64,000 nucleotides of DNA from Companilactobacillus crustorum JCM 15951 (GTDB taxonomy: Bacteria > Bacillota > Bacilli > Lactobacillales > Lactobacillaceae): contig NZ_AZDB01000005.1 of assembly GCF_001434585.1 (NCBI RefSeq), positions 34,119 to 98,118 on the forward strand, read 5' to 3'. This document shows positions 54,430 to 63,320 of this stretch, in pieces. The translations under genes were made by a program, and so were the position numbers. Below the pieces are notes generated by a model. That model saw only the letters and a program-made list of their open reading frames with translations. It was not told the origin of the DNA and made no database searches. Each line of letters starts with the position of its first letter. Position 1 is the stretch's first letter.

Positions 54430-55524
54430 TTAGACCTTTCTATATTTTCTTAAGCCCACTATATTTAATCCCGTTAAAACAATCAAAAATACTAATAGCA
54501 CACCAATTTCAGGCACTATTTTTATAAATCCTGCTCCAGACATGACAATGTTAGTTAAGGCATCACCCGCATATTTTAAAGGTAGAATGTAGGAAATGAC
54601 TTTGACGCCGTTCGCCATTGAATCTAAAGGAATGATTCCTGAGAAAAAAATCTGTGGCACTATTACTAAAGGAATAAATTGCATCATCTGAAATTCCGAC
54701 TTAGCAAAAGTCGACATCAAAATACCGAAAGCTAAAGCCACTAGTGCTAAGACGAAGTTAATTAAAATTACGTAAAGAATATTTCCGACCACTTCAACAT
54801 TCAAAGCCCAGATAGTAAACACAACAATTATTAATGTCTGTACAATAGCTAACCCGCCATAACTGAGCATGTAGCCAAAGACAATCTCTGAACGCTTCAC
54901 TGGAGTGGCTAAAAGTCGATTCAATGTACCAGAAGTACGTTCTTTCAAAAGTGCCATCCCTGAAATCAAAAAGACAAAGAAGAAAACAAAGAATCCCATT
55001 AAGATAGGAACTATTTTATCAAAGAAATTAGTCTGGCTATCTCCATATTTATAGTAATTATGAATTTTACTTTGTTTGTTTTCCTCTTTAGGAGCATTAG
55101 GCATACGAGCCTGAATCTTTTGCAAAGTGCTTTGTAGCTTCTTAATCGTTGTGAGCATCAGTGACATTTTCAAGGCTGCCTTTGTTGCATTGGTTTTACT
55201 TGCATCTGTATTAGCGTAGGTGACATAAAAATCAGAATTATGATAATTGATCACTGCATCGATTTTTTGATCATCTAATGCTTGTTGAGCCTTTTTATCA
55301 GACGAATATGTTTTAGTTTCAATATGACTAATTTTGTCTAAATTTTTAATAAGGCTGCTCTTAACGTTGACTGTAGCTATATTCACATCAGTTGTCGAAT
55401 TGACTGAAAAAACTAGCTTCATCAAAAATAAAATCAAGATTGGGGCTAAAAACATTAACATTAAGGTTCTCTTGTCACGTAGTAATTCTTTAGCAACCCT
55501 TTTAGCGATAGATATTGTTCTCAT
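54430..55524 (-). CDS. ABC-2 type transporter permease
   Basis: A 364-aa membrane subunit. One N-terminal membrane segment (about residues 20-40), an extracytoplasmic loop of about 125 aa with Lys-rich stretches, then five membrane segments near 170-190, 215-240, 247-270, 280-300 and 335-355. The LKERTSGTLNRLLATPVKRSEI block is the ABC-2 permease hallmark. It overlaps the ATPase gene by 23 bp. Together they form an exporter of the drug or antimicrobial type; the cargo is unknown. Confidence 0.92.
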   Translation of the reverse strand: MRTISIAKRVAKELLRDKRTLMLMFLAPILILFLMKLVFSVNSTTDVNIATVNVKSSLIKNLDKISHIETKTYSSDKKAQQALDDQKIDAVINYHNSDFYVTYANTDASKTNATKAALKMSLMLTTIKKLQSTLQKIQARMPNAPKEENKQSKIHNYYKYGDSQTNFFDKIVPILMGFFVFFFVFLISGMALLKERTSGTLNRLLATPVKRSEIVFGYMLSYGGLAIVQTLIIVVFTIWALNVEVVGNILYVILINFVLALVALAFGILMSTFAKSEFQMMQFIPLVIVPQIFFSGIIPLDSMANGVKVISYILPLKYAGDALTNIVMSGAGFIKIVPEIGVLLVFLIVLTGLNIVGLRKYRKV

Positions 55525-56245
55525 TTTGTTGCGCCTCAGCTTTCAAAAAGACATCTTCAATCGAATTAACTTGATATTGCTGTTTCAAACTATACGGATC
55601 ATTATAGGCAATAATCTGTCCACCCAATAAGAGGGCTACGTCATCCGTCAGTTCTGCTTCATCCATCACATGAGTTGTTACTAAAATCGTCATGCCTTGA
55701 TTACGTAAATTTTGTAATTCCCACCAGATTTTTCTTCTCAAAGCTGGATCAACTCCAACCGTTGGCTCATCTAAAATTAAGATCTGATTGAATCCTAATA
55801 AAGCAATCGCTAAAGATAGACGTCGCTTCATCCCGCCTGAATAACCACTAACCCGTTTACCCAGATTATTGGTTAGATCAACTACTTGGGCAACATTCTT
55901 AATCTGTACTTGAGCTTGGTCCTTTTTTATTCCTTTCATGTCAGCGTAAAATTGTAAATTTTCTTGTCCTGTCAATTGCTCATATAAAGCATCCGATTGA
56001 GCCATATAGCCAATCTTACCTAGTAATTTACGATTAGGCATAATTTGGTTGAAAATTCTAGTCTGACCACTATCAGGGGTTTCCATCCCTAGGATTATTT
56101 TAATAATAGTTGATTTACCTGCTCCTGATGGACCAATCAAACCAATTATTCGACCACTGGGAACTTGAAAATTTACATCCCGCAAGACAGTTTGTTTTCC
56201 AAATTTTTTAACAATTTGATTTAAAGATATAACTGTATTAAACAT
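55502..56245 (-). CDS. ABC transporter ATP-binding protein
   Basis: A 247-aa nucleotide-binding subunit. Walker A GLIGPSGAGKSTIIKIIL, Q-loop YMAQSDALYEQLTG, signature SGYSGGMKRRLSLAIALL, Walker B ILDEPTVGVDP and the H-loop VTTHVMDEAE are all intact. It pairs with the overlapping ABC-2 permease. First gene of the operon, just downstream of the TetR-type palindrome. GGAGATG precedes the ATG. Confidence 0.95.
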   Translation of the reverse strand: MFNTVISLNQIVKKFGKQTVLRDVNFQVPSGRIIGLIGPSGAGKSTIIKIILGMETPDSGQTRIFNQIMPNRKLLGKIGYMAQSDALYEQLTGQENLQFYADMKGIKKDQAQVQIKNVAQVVDLTNNLGKRVSGYSGGMKRRLSLAIALLGFNQILILDEPTVGVDPALRRKIWWELQNLRNQGMTILVTTHVMDEAELTDDVALLLGGQIIAYNDPYSLKQQYQVNSIEDVFLKAEAQQNENNIYR

Positions 56246-56268
56246 ATTAACATCTCCATTTTAAGTGA

Positions 56269-56284
56269 GTGAGTATTTACTCAC
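56269..56284. promoter_or_regulatory. TetR-type operator palindrome
   Basis: GTGAGTATTTACTCAC, a perfect 7-2-7 dyad about 24 bp before the ABC ATPase start, preceded by a further GTGA half-repeat. Form and place fit an operator of the co-encoded TetR protein. Confidence 0.8.
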
Positions 56285-56317
56285 CGAATTGATTAAAGCG
56301 AGTATAACTCATTTATC

Positions 56318-56360
56318 AAAAAAAGCAAAACATTCTCTTATTTTATTGAGAATGTTTTGC
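56318..56360 (-). terminator. Terminator overlapping the ogt stop codon
   Basis: GCAAAACATTCTC (56325-56337) and GAGAATGTTTTGC (56348-56360) form a perfect 13-bp stem. On the minus strand T7 follows. The 5' arm encodes the last ogt residues and the stop codon lies in the loop. Confidence 0.85.
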
Positions 56361-56840
56361 CTCTATTTTTAATAAGTCTTTTTTCATAATCGTACCTCCC
56401 CGATAACCACCTAGCTTGCCAGACTTTGTTAACACTCGATGACAAGGAACAATTATCAAAAGTGGATTTTTGCCTATCGCACTTCCTACAGCTCTCACTG
56501 CTTGAGGTCGACCAATCGACTGGGCAATCTGAGAATAGTTAGTAGTTTGACCATATGGTATTTGTCTTAAACTATGCCAAACCTGTTTTTGAAACTCTGT
56601 TCCAGAAATATCAATTGCTACTTTAAAAGTCTTCCTAGTTCCTTCCAGATATTCTTTTAATTGTATATAGTAATTTCTAAGCGGCGCTTCTTGATCTATC
56701 AACTCTGCTTCAGGATAAAAGCTCTGTAGCTCACTTAAACCTTTATCCCACGACCCCACAAAAGCTAAGCCACGGTTTGTTGCTCCTAATAAGTAAGTAT
56801 GCTCGGCTATTAAAAAATCATGATAATAAATCTTCTGCAT
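56343..56840 (-). CDS. ogt: Methylated-DNA-protein-cysteine methyltransferase
   Basis: Suicide repair protein for O6-methylguanine and O4-methylthymine. The 165-aa protein has the acceptor Cys in IVPCHRVL, the arginine-finger helix ending RPQAVRAVGSAIGKNP, and the late GGYRGG block. The N-terminal domain is the Ogt type without an Ada fusion. GGGAGAAG precedes the ATG. It is divergent from adaA with 116 bp between; in Bacillus the equivalents adaA and adaB sit in one operon. Confidence 0.95.
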   Translation of the reverse strand: MQKIYYHDFLIAEHTYLLGATNRGLAFVGSWDKGLSELQSFYPEAELIDQEAPLRNYYIQLKEYLEGTRKTFKVAIDISGTEFQKQVWHSLRQIPYGQTTNYSQIAQSIGRPQAVRAVGSAIGKNPLLIIVPCHRVLTKSGKLGGYRGGTIMKKDLLKIEAKHSQ

Positions 56841-56956
56841 AATGTCTTCTCCCTTTATCTATATGACGTATTATAAGTTAAATTCAATTTAAATATCTTG
56901 CTGACTAATTCTAATAGCATAATAAATTTATCAAGTACTTTGGAGGTGTCTAATCA

Positions 56957-57511
56957 ATGCTCGCTTTAAATAAAACTCGTTGGCAAGCCATCATAAAGAA
57001 TGATAAGTCTATGGACAATATATTCTTTTACGGTGTGACGACTACTAAAATATTTTGCAAACCTTCCTGCCATTCTAAAGCTCCTAAATTTACCAATACA
57101 GTGATTTTTCAAAACCAAACTGAAGCATTAAAGAGTGGCTTTCGTCCTTGTAAAAGATGTCAGCCAACCGGTCAAAGAGTTTCCAATGAAATTTGGGTCG
57201 AACAAATCAAAACCTACATCCAGAATAATTACTCTCAAAAATTAACTTTAACTATCATCGCTGAAACCTGCCACGGCAGCGCCTCTAATCTTCAGCGAAT
57301 TTTTACCAAATATACCCAACAAAGTCCAACTGTCTATTTAAATAACTTACGTTTGCAAAAAGCTCAGCAGCTTTTACGTCAAACTAATGATGCGCTCCCA
57401 AAAATTGCACAAAAATGTGGTTTTAATAGTTCTAGTTACTTCAACACGAAATTTAAACAAAAGTTTAATATGACTCCCCTTCAATACAAAGAATCCTTTC
57501 TTCATAAATAG
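56957..57511 (+). CDS. adaA: AdaA-type methylphosphotriester sensor and AraC regulator
   Basis: A 184-aa adaptive-response activator. The N-terminal Ada zinc domain has Cys34, Cys38, Cys65 and Cys68 (IFCKPSC and RPCKRC), with Cys34 as the methyl acceptor for phosphotriesters. An AraC helix-turn-helix pair follows (LTIIAETCHGSASNLQRIF, and IAQKCGFNSSSYFNTKFKQ). GGAGGTG precedes the ATG. Methylated protein would activate itself and the divergent ogt. Confidence 0.94.
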   Translation: MLALNKTRWQAIIKNDKSMDNIFFYGVTTTKIFCKPSCHSKAPKFTNTVIFQNQTEALKSGFRPCKRCQPTGQRVSNEIWVEQIKTYIQNNYSQKLTLTIIAETCHGSASNLQRIFTKYTQQSPTVYLNNLRLQKAQQLLRQTNDALPKIAQKCGFNSSSYFNTKFKQKFNMTPLQYKESFLHK

Positions 57512-57528
57512 ATTCTTTGTATTTTTAT
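57484..57528 (+). terminator. Intrinsic terminator overlapping the adaA end
   Basis: ATACAAAGAATC (57484-57495) pairs perfectly with GATTCTTTGTAT (57511-57522), then T5. The 5' arm is inside the coding sequence. Confidence 0.82.
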
Positions 57529-57558
57529 TTCATTTTAATAGTTAATTTTCGAAACATA

Positions 57559-57587
57559 TTGTAATTTTATTACAAAGGTTATATTAT
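57559..57587 (+). promoter_or_regulatory. Promoter of the MurNAc operon
   Basis: TTGTAA (57559-57564), 17-bp spacer, TATTAT (57582-57587). Transcription would start near 57594. Confidence 0.65.
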
Positions 57588-57598
57588 ATTTTATATAA

Positions 57599-57612
57599 GT
57601 TAAGCGTTTTCA
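57599..57612. promoter_or_regulatory. cre-like site (CcpA) just downstream of the promoter
   Basis: GTTAAGCGTTTTCA; its complement TGAAAACGCTTAAC fits the cre consensus TGWAANCGNTNWCA at 12 of 14 positions. Its place at about +5 to +18 fits carbon catabolite repression by roadblock. Confidence 0.65.
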
Positions 57613-57628
57613 TAAAAGGAGGCCCATA

Positions 57629-58666
57629 TTGTTAGGTTTTTCATATTATCTAGATCATACCTTTAACGAGGACGATCAAAATTATCTTCAGAGCATGAAA
57701 CAACACCATTTTACGGAAATATTTACTTCATTACACATTCCTGAAGATAATCAAACAGCTTATGCCGATCGTCTTAAAGATTTATTAGATCATACAACGT
57801 CCTTAGAATTATCCGTCTTTGTCGATATCGATAAAAAATCGCTCCAGAATCTTCCTCAAGAACTTACTGGTTTTCATTTACGACTTGATGACGGCTTTAC
57901 TAATCAAGATATAGCTCAAATGTCTCAAAAAAGTTCTCTGGCTTTAAATGCCAGTACTCTCTCTGAGTCCGATATTGCAGAGCTACATTCTTATCAAGCT
58001 AACTTCCATAACCTAGAGGCTTGGCACAACTTTTATCCTCGACCAGAAACAGGTTTGGACCTTAACTGGTTCTTACAAAAGAATCAATGGTTCAAAAGTT
58101 TAGGAATCACTACTCAGGCCTTCATCCCTGGGGATCAAGCACTTCGTGGCCCCATCTTTTCAGGATTGCCTACCTTAGAAAGCCAACGTCATCAAGATCT
58201 TTTAGCTGCAGCAATTCAATTGCAAAAAAATGACGTCGACAAAATTTTCATTGGTGATCCTCGGTTAAGCCTTAAATATCAAAATAAATTCTATGATTAT
58301 TTTGACAAGGGTGTTTTAGATCTAACTCTCAAAACTAATTCTCAATTTCCGAGTTATTTAACTAACCGGATTCTTCATAACCGACCAGACCCTGCAGCTG
58401 ATGTTATTCGAGTGGTTGAAAGTCGTGGAATGAATGCTTTAAATACCGAAACGGTCTTACCTCTACAAAGTACCCCTCGTAATGCTGGCTCTATTACGAT
58501 TGATAATCAGAACTATGGCCGCTATATGGGAGAAGTTCAATTAATCAAGCATGACTTGCCACTAGACGAGCGTGTCAACGTTTTAGGTCGAATAGATCAG
58601 GCTTCAATTCAACTATTGCCATATATTGGTGCTAATGCCGCTTTTAAAATCAATACTAAGGAGTAA
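57629..58666 (+). CDS. mupG: 6-phospho-N-acetylmuramidase (MupG, DUF871)
   Basis: A 345-aa DUF871 protein. In Staphylococcus aureus MupG splits MurNAc-6P-GlcNAc, the disaccharide taken up by the PTS. A TIM-barrel N-terminal part ([56 protein letters not shown]) is followed by a cyclophilin-like C-terminal domain ([21 protein letters not shown]). TTG start with AAAGGAGG 6 nt upstream. First gene of the operon; murQ, murP and murR follow within 6 bp each, which strongly supports the role. Confidence 0.92.
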   Translation: MLGFSYYLDHTFNEDDQNYLQSMKQHHFTEIFTSLHIPEDNQTAYADRLKDLLDHTTSLELSVFVDIDKKSLQNLPQELTGFHLRLDDGFTNQDIAQMSQKSSLALNASTLSESDIAELHSYQANFHNLEAWHNFYPRPETGLDLNWFLQKNQWFKSLGITTQAFIPGDQALRGPIFSGLPTLESQRHQDLLAAAIQLQKNDVDKIFIGDPRLSLKYQNKFYDYFDKGVLDLTLKTNSQFPSYLTNRILHNRPDPAADVIRVVESRGMNALNTETVLPLQSTPRNAGSITIDNQNYGRYMGEVQLIKHDLPLDERVNVLGRIDQASIQLLPYIGANAAFKINTKE

Positions 58667-58671
58667 AAATA

Positions 58672-59568
58672 ATGGATTTGACAAAATTAAGTACAGAAAC
58701 ACGTAATTCTAAAAGTATGCTGCTAGATACAATGTCAGTTGCAGAAATTCTAAAGCTTATGAATTCTGAAGATCAAACGGTACCTCAAGCAATTAATAAG
58801 CAATTGCCCCAAGTTGAAGCTGCCGTTAATAAAATTATTCAACAATTTAAAAAGAACGGTCGCTTGATTTATCTAGGTGCAGGTACTAGTGGTCGATTAG
58901 GAGTTCTCGATGCTGCTGAATGTGTCCCTACTTTTGGAACTGATCCCAGCATGGTTCAAGGACTTATCGCCGGCGGACAAAGTGCTATGACAGTAGCTGT
59001 TGAAGGTGCCGAAGACTCTTTAAGTCTAGCTGAAGAAGATTTAAAGAAATTAAAACTCAATGCTAATGATGCCGTAGTAGGATTAGCTGCCAGTGGTCGT
59101 ACTCCCTATGTAATTGGCGCACTTAAATATGCTCATCAAGTGGGAGCAGTTACTGTCAGCATCGCTTGCAATCAAAATGCTGAAATCTCTAAATACGTCG
59201 ACTACCCTATTGAAGTAGTTACTGGACCGGAAGTATTGACAGGGTCAACTCGATTAAAAGCTGGAACAGCCCAAAAATTGATTCTAAATATGATCTCCAC
59301 TACATCAATGATCAAGCTAGGCAAAGCCTATCAAAATCTAATGATCGATGTAAAACCTACCAACGACAAGCTAGTAGAACGTTCAAAACGAATTATTATG
59401 CAAGCAACTGACTGTGATTATCAAACAGCCGAGAAAAACTTTATAGCTGCTGATGAAGATGTCAAAGTTGCTATCATTATGACTTTAACTGGTGTCGATA
59501 AAACAGAAGCAATCAAAAATCTACAAAAGAATAATGGCTTTGTTAGAAAAGCTATGAAGGAGGATTAA
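58672..59568 (+). CDS. murQ: N-acetylmuramic acid 6-phosphate etherase
   Basis: Removes lactate from MurNAc-6P to give GlcNAc-6P. The 298-aa SIS-domain protein starts [22 protein letters not shown] and has the signature [40 protein letters not shown] and [18 protein letters not shown]. The catalytic Glu is in AAECVPT. Full length. GGAG precedes the ATG, 5 bp after mupG. Confidence 0.97.
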   Translation: MDLTKLSTETRNSKSMLLDTMSVAEILKLMNSEDQTVPQAINKQLPQVEAAVNKIIQQFKKNGRLIYLGAGTSGRLGVLDAAECVPTFGTDPSMVQGLIAGGQSAMTVAVEGAEDSLSLAEEDLKKLKLNANDAVVGLAASGRTPYVIGALKYAHQVGAVTVSIACNQNAEISKYVDYPIEVVTGPEVLTGSTRLKAGTAQKLILNMISTTSMIKLGKAYQNLMIDVKPTNDKLVERSKRIIMQATDCDYQTAEKNFIAADEDVKVAIIMTLTGVDKTEAIKNLQKNNGFVRKAMKED

Positions 59569-59571
59569 ATT

Positions 59572-61044
59572 ATGGCTGAAAAGAAAGAAGAACGCCTAGC
59601 TCGCGAAATTTATAGTGCTGTTGGCGGACCTCAAAATGTTCAAAAATTAATTCATTGTATGACTAGAGTTCGAATGACTATCAGAGACTATGACAAAGTC
59701 GATATGGCCAAATTAAAGGCCATTGATGGAGTCTTGGGTGTTGTTCAAGAGGATACACTTCAAGTTGTTGTGGGTCCCGGATTAGTTAACAAAGTGGCTC
59801 AAGTAATGATCGATCAGGTTGGAGTCAAATTAGGTCAGGACTTTCCTGACGATTTAGAATCAAAATCTGAAGAACATCTGAGTGATCATCAAAAAGCTAA
59901 AGCCGAGGTTACTGAAAAAGCAGCTGAGTTTAAGGCTGAACAAAAGAAAAAAATTAAACCATCAAAAACTAAAGCAGTTTTAAAATCAATTTCTAATATC
60001 TTTGTACCATTAATTCCCGTCTTCGTTGGTGCTGGTTTAATTGGTGGTATTGCTGCGGTCCTTTCCAATATGATGGTTGCTGGCGATATCGGTAAAAATT
60101 GGAATGAATTTATTACTGTTCTAAATGTTATTAAAAATGGTGTCTTTGCTTATTTAGCTATTTATGTTGGTATCAATTCTGCCGAAGAATTCGGTGCTAC
60201 TCCTGGACTTGGTGGTGTGATCGGTGCTGTAACTTTATTAGCCGGTGTTGATCCTAAAACGCCTTTACAAAACATTTTTAATGGTCAGGCACTCTCTGCT
60301 GGCCAAGGTGGTATCATCGGTGTCATTTTCTCAGTTTGGATCTTAGCCATGATCGAAAAGAGATTGCACAAAGTCATCCCTGATTCAATCGATATTATCG
60401 TTACTCCTACTATTACCTTATTAGCTGTTGGTATCTTTACTATTTTTATCGTTATGCCAATTGCCGGAGTTGTCTCTGATTCACTAGTAGGTTCAATCAT
60501 GTGGGTCTTAAAAGTTGGTGGTGCCTTCTCTGGCTTCATTCTAGGTCTATTCTTCTTGCCTATGGTTATGCTTGGACTTCACCAAGTCCTAACTCCTATC
60601 CATATTGAAATGATCGACAAAACTGGTTCAACTTTGCTCTTGCCTATCTTAGCTATGGCTGGTGCTGGACAAGTCGGTGCTGCTTTGGCACTCTGGGCTC
60701 GTTGTCGAAAGAACAAAAAATTAACCAATATGATTAAAGGTGCTTTACCAGTCGGCTTCTTGGGAATTGGTGAACCATTGATCTACGGTGTTACTTTACC
60801 ATTAGGTCGTCCTTTCATTACTGCTTGTATCGGTGGCGGTATTGGTGGTGCTGTCGTAGGTGCCTTTGGTAACGTCGGAGCTATTGCCATTGGTCCTTCA
60901 GGTCTAGCTTTGATTCCTTTGATCACTAATGGTCATGTACTTGGTTATATCTTTGGACTCTTAGCAGCTTATGTTGGTGGTTTCATAGCTACTTACTTCT
61001 TTGGCGTTCCAGCAGATGCTAAAAAAGCTACTGAACTGGATTAA
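59572..61044 (+). CDS. murP: PTS EIIBC for MurNAc / MurNAc-GlcNAc
   Basis: Phosphotransferase permease, 490 aa. An EIIB domain (residues 1-90) carries the phospho-cysteine Cys29 in [11 protein letters not shown] charged linker follows, then an EIIC domain with about ten membrane segments (from [18 protein letters not shown]) and the [10 protein letters not shown] signature. No EIIA is fused; a separate EIIA gene ends the operon. Specificity for MurNAc is inferred from the flanking mupG, murQ and murR. AAGGAGG precedes the ATG. Confidence 0.93.
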   Translation: MAEKKEERLAREIYSAVGGPQNVQKLIHCMTRVRMTIRDYDKVDMAKLKAIDGVLGVVQEDTLQVVVGPGLVNKVAQVMIDQVGVKLGQDFPDDLESKSEEHLSDHQKAKAEVTEKAAEFKAEQKKKIKPSKTKAVLKSISNIFVPLIPVFVGAGLIGGIAAVLSNMMVAGDIGKNWNEFITVLNVIKNGVFAYLAIYVGINSAEEFGATPGLGGVIGAVTLLAGVDPKTPLQNIFNGQALSAGQGGIIGVIFSVWILAMIEKRLHKVIPDSIDIIVTPTITLLAVGIFTIFIVMPIAGVVSDSLVGSIMWVLKVGGAFSGFILGLFFLPMVMLGLHQVLTPIHIEMIDKTGSTLLLPILAMAGAGQVGAALALWARCRKNKKLTNMIKGALPVGFLGIGEPLIYGVTLPLGRPFITACIGGGIGGAVVGAFGNVGAIAIGPSGLALIPLITNGHVLGYIFGLLAAYVGGFIATYFFGVPADAKKATELD

Positions 61045-61048
61045 CTAG

Positions 61049-61906
61049 ATGGAAAGTCTAATTTTTTCAATCAAACAGTCAATTCCCCAATTAACTAAGA
61101 CTGAACAAAAGATTGCTGAATTCATTATTCAGAATCCCACAAAAGTAACTACTATGAGTGTTCAAGACTTAGCAGCTGAAATTCCAACCAGTTCTGCTTC
61201 AATCGTTCGTTTCAGTAAATTATTTTGTGCCGATGGTGGTTTCTCAGAGCTTAAATTAAAATTATCCGCTGAAAGCGATCAAGATAATGAGATTTATGAT
61301 GAAATTGCTCCTCAAGATTCAATCGATGATCTCAAAAAAAAGCTCTCCTTTCGAGTAAACCAAACAATTTTAAGAACTAACACTAGTCTAGATAATCAGG
61401 ACTTAAATACGGCAATTAAAATTTTACATGACAAAGAACTAATCGTTAGTTTTGGAATTGGAGCTTCGCACATTGCTGCTGAAGACTTTCAACAAAAGTT
61501 CTTTCGAATCGGTAAAACTGTTATCACTAACAATGATCATCATGTCATCAGTACGATTCTTTTAGCTAAAAAAGAAGAAGCTGCTATTTTAATTATTTCT
61601 AACTCCGGTGAAACCAAAGAAGCAATTGAACTAGCACGTCTTGCAAAACAAAATAAAATACCTATAATTGTATTAACGCATAAAAATGTAAGCGCATTAG
61701 CAAAACTAGCTACCGTGATCTTGGTTCATGACGACAGTACAGAAAACACTTCTTTAAGAAGTGCTGCAACAACTTCCTTAATTGCCCAATTCTATGCAAT
61801 TGATCTGTTGTATTATAGTTACTTCAAACTAGACTTTTCCGAACATGTCAAGGAAATCATTTCATCACAGAAGTACATTGCTAAGAATTTCAAGGAGGAA
61901 GATTAA
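61049..61906 (+). CDS. murR: RpiR-family regulator MurR
   Basis: A 285-aa regulator with an N-terminal RpiR helix-turn-helix (residues 1-77: LTKTEQKIAEFIIQNPTKV, SVQDLAAEIPTSSASIVRFSK) and a C-terminal SIS sugar-phosphate domain (about 110-250: SFGIGASHIAAEDF, IISNSGETKEAIELAR). In other bacteria MurR senses MurNAc-6P. It is encoded inside the operon and probably controls it. The start lies 4 bp after murP with a weak ribosome site (TGGA), suggesting coupling. Confidence 0.93.
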   Translation: MESLIFSIKQSIPQLTKTEQKIAEFIIQNPTKVTTMSVQDLAAEIPTSSASIVRFSKLFCADGGFSELKLKLSAESDQDNEIYDEIAPQDSIDDLKKKLSFRVNQTILRTNTSLDNQDLNTAIKILHDKELIVSFGIGASHIAAEDFQQKFFRIGKTVITNNDHHVISTILLAKKEEAAILIISNSGETKEAIELARLAKQNKIPIIVLTHKNVSALAKLATVILVHDDSTENTSLRSAATTSLIAQFYAIDLLYYSYFKLDFSEHVKEIISSQKYIAKNFKEED

Positions 61907-61907
61907 A

Positions 61908-62387
61908 ATGGGGCTATTCTCTAGAAAAAAAGTTGATGAATTTGTATCGCCTGCTAATGGTGAATTGATTCATTTAGACAAAGTCAGTGATCCGGTTTTC
62001 TCACAAAAATTAATGGGCGATGGTTTCGCTGTAACTCCTAGCGATAATGAAATTGTTGCTCCAATCGGTGGCATCGTTGGGACTGTTTTTCCAACTAAAC
62101 ATGCTTTAATGATTACTTCAAACCATGGATTAGAAATTATGTTGCATCTTGGAATTGATACAGTCGAATTAGATGGCAAACCTTTTGAAATGTTCGTGCA
62201 AGAAAACGATACTGTAAAAGCGGGTCAAAAATTGGCTACTATGGATCTTCAACAAGTTAAAGATGCTAAGAAAGATACTTCTATTATGACCATTATTACT
62301 AATTCAGATGCTGTTAAAGAAATGGGTTCCTTTGAAGAAAAAGATATTGCATCTGGCGCTGCTGCCTTATCCGTAACTGTAAAATAA
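61908..62387 (+). CDS. PTS EIIA, glucose type (Crr-like)
   Basis: A 159-aa phosphocarrier that would feed MurP. The Glc-type pattern is complete: SPANGELIHLDKVSDPVFSQ at the start, His65 in FPTKHAL and the phospho-acceptor His80 in EIMLHLGIDTVELDG, 15 residues apart as in EIIA-Glc. AAGGAGG lies before the ATG at 61908. It starts 2 bp after the murR stop. Having its own EIIA makes the operon independent of a shared one. Confidence 0.94.
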   Translation: MGLFSRKKVDEFVSPANGELIHLDKVSDPVFSQKLMGDGFAVTPSDNEIVAPIGGIVGTVFPTKHALMITSNHGLEIMLHLGIDTVELDGKPFEMFVQENDTVKAGQKLATMDLQQVKDAKKDTSIMTIITNSDAVKEMGSFEEKDIASGAAALSVTVK

Positions 62388-62399
62388 AAATATCTTTTT

Positions 62400-62437
62400 A
62401 AGACAAAGTCCTCAAATATGGGCTTTGTCTTTTTTTG
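62400..62437 (+). terminator. Terminator of the MurNAc operon
   Basis: AAGACAAAGTCC (62400-62411) pairs with GGGCTTTGTCTT (62420-62431), one wobble, then T7. Confidence 0.88.
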
Positions 62438-62480
62438 TCATTCTTAAAAAATGTATAATATACATAAAGGAGGTCTTCTT

Positions 62481-63308
62481 ATGGTTAAAATCCCTTACTT
62501 AAACGGTTTTGATGCTTACTTGAAAACAAGACACATTTCTTCAAAAGCTCATACTGAATATATGAATTCCCTAACTGATTTCTTTAATTACACCATTCAA
62601 CATAATTCTGACTACAAAATTTCTGAAGATATCAAAGATGTTCATGAAATGGACGTACGTCTCTTTAAGAATTTCATGCTCGAAAATCTTAAATTAAGCG
62701 CTAGTACGATCAATAAAGTCATCAGTAATTTAAATGTTTACTTCAAATATCTCTTCAGTGTTAAAAAAACACCCGAGATACCAACTTTAAACATTAATAG
62801 CGTAACTGTACCTAAACAGTCAGATTTTCCTGTAGAAGTCTTTTTAAAGCTATCAGACTATCTAAAAATGGATCTAAGCATATACACTCGTTTACTGATT
62901 CTGATCATTGCTAAAGGATTCAACTATAAAGAAGCCTTGGCACCTGATTTTTATTTAAAATTTAATCAACTAACCTTCAATGATGACGAACAACGATTTT
63001 TAAATCTCTACAAGTCTTATATTGAACCTTACCGTTCTTATTGGAATAATGAGAATCTTTTCTTGAGCCGTAATCGAGGAGCCAATACTCCCCTATTAAG
63101 TGTTCCAGCAATTCACCGTGACTTAAAACAGGATAGTGAGACAACCAGCTTAGATTTAGCTCCTAAAAAGCTCTATACAACTTTTATTCTCCTGGCCTTA
63201 AGTACCCGTGAACTATCAGATAATCAACAAAGAGCTTTGGACGCTCTAGATACGCCTTCTTTAATGTATTATCGCCGTTTAAAACGAGAAACAAATTTTG
63301 ATATATAA
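62481..63308 (+). CDS. Tyrosine-recombinase-like protein without catalytic set
   Basis: A 275-aa protein with the layout of a XerC/phage integrase. The SAM-like core-binding domain is clear (LNGFDAYLKTRHISSKAHTE, ASTINKVISNLNVYFKYL). In the C-terminal half the first catalytic Arg block GLRxSEAL reads KGFNYKEAL (Asn for Arg), and the HxLRH box reads PKKLYTTFIL. MYYRRL near the end might hold the Tyr. Recombinase activity is therefore unlikely. AAAGGAGG precedes the ATG at 62481; TGTATAAT just upstream is an extended -10. Followed after 12 bp by the LOG-family gene. Confidence 0.7.
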   Translation: MVKIPYLNGFDAYLKTRHISSKAHTEYMNSLTDFFNYTIQHNSDYKISEDIKDVHEMDVRLFKNFMLENLKLSASTINKVISNLNVYFKYLFSVKKTPEIPTLNINSVTVPKQSDFPVEVFLKLSDYLKMDLSIYTRLLILIIAKGFNYKEALAPDFYLKFNQLTFNDDEQRFLNLYKSYIEPYRSYWNNENLFLSRNRGANTPLLSVPAIHRDLKQDSETTSLDLAPKKLYTTFILLALSTRELSDNQQRALDALDTPSLMYYRRLKRETNFDI

Positions 63309-63320
63309 GAGAGTGAAAAA

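Noticed and set aside
57629..57700. Reading the DUF871 gene only as an outer-surface hypothetical protein
   Set aside because: The murQ-murP-murR context and TIM-barrel plus cyclophilin-like layout fit MupG far better.
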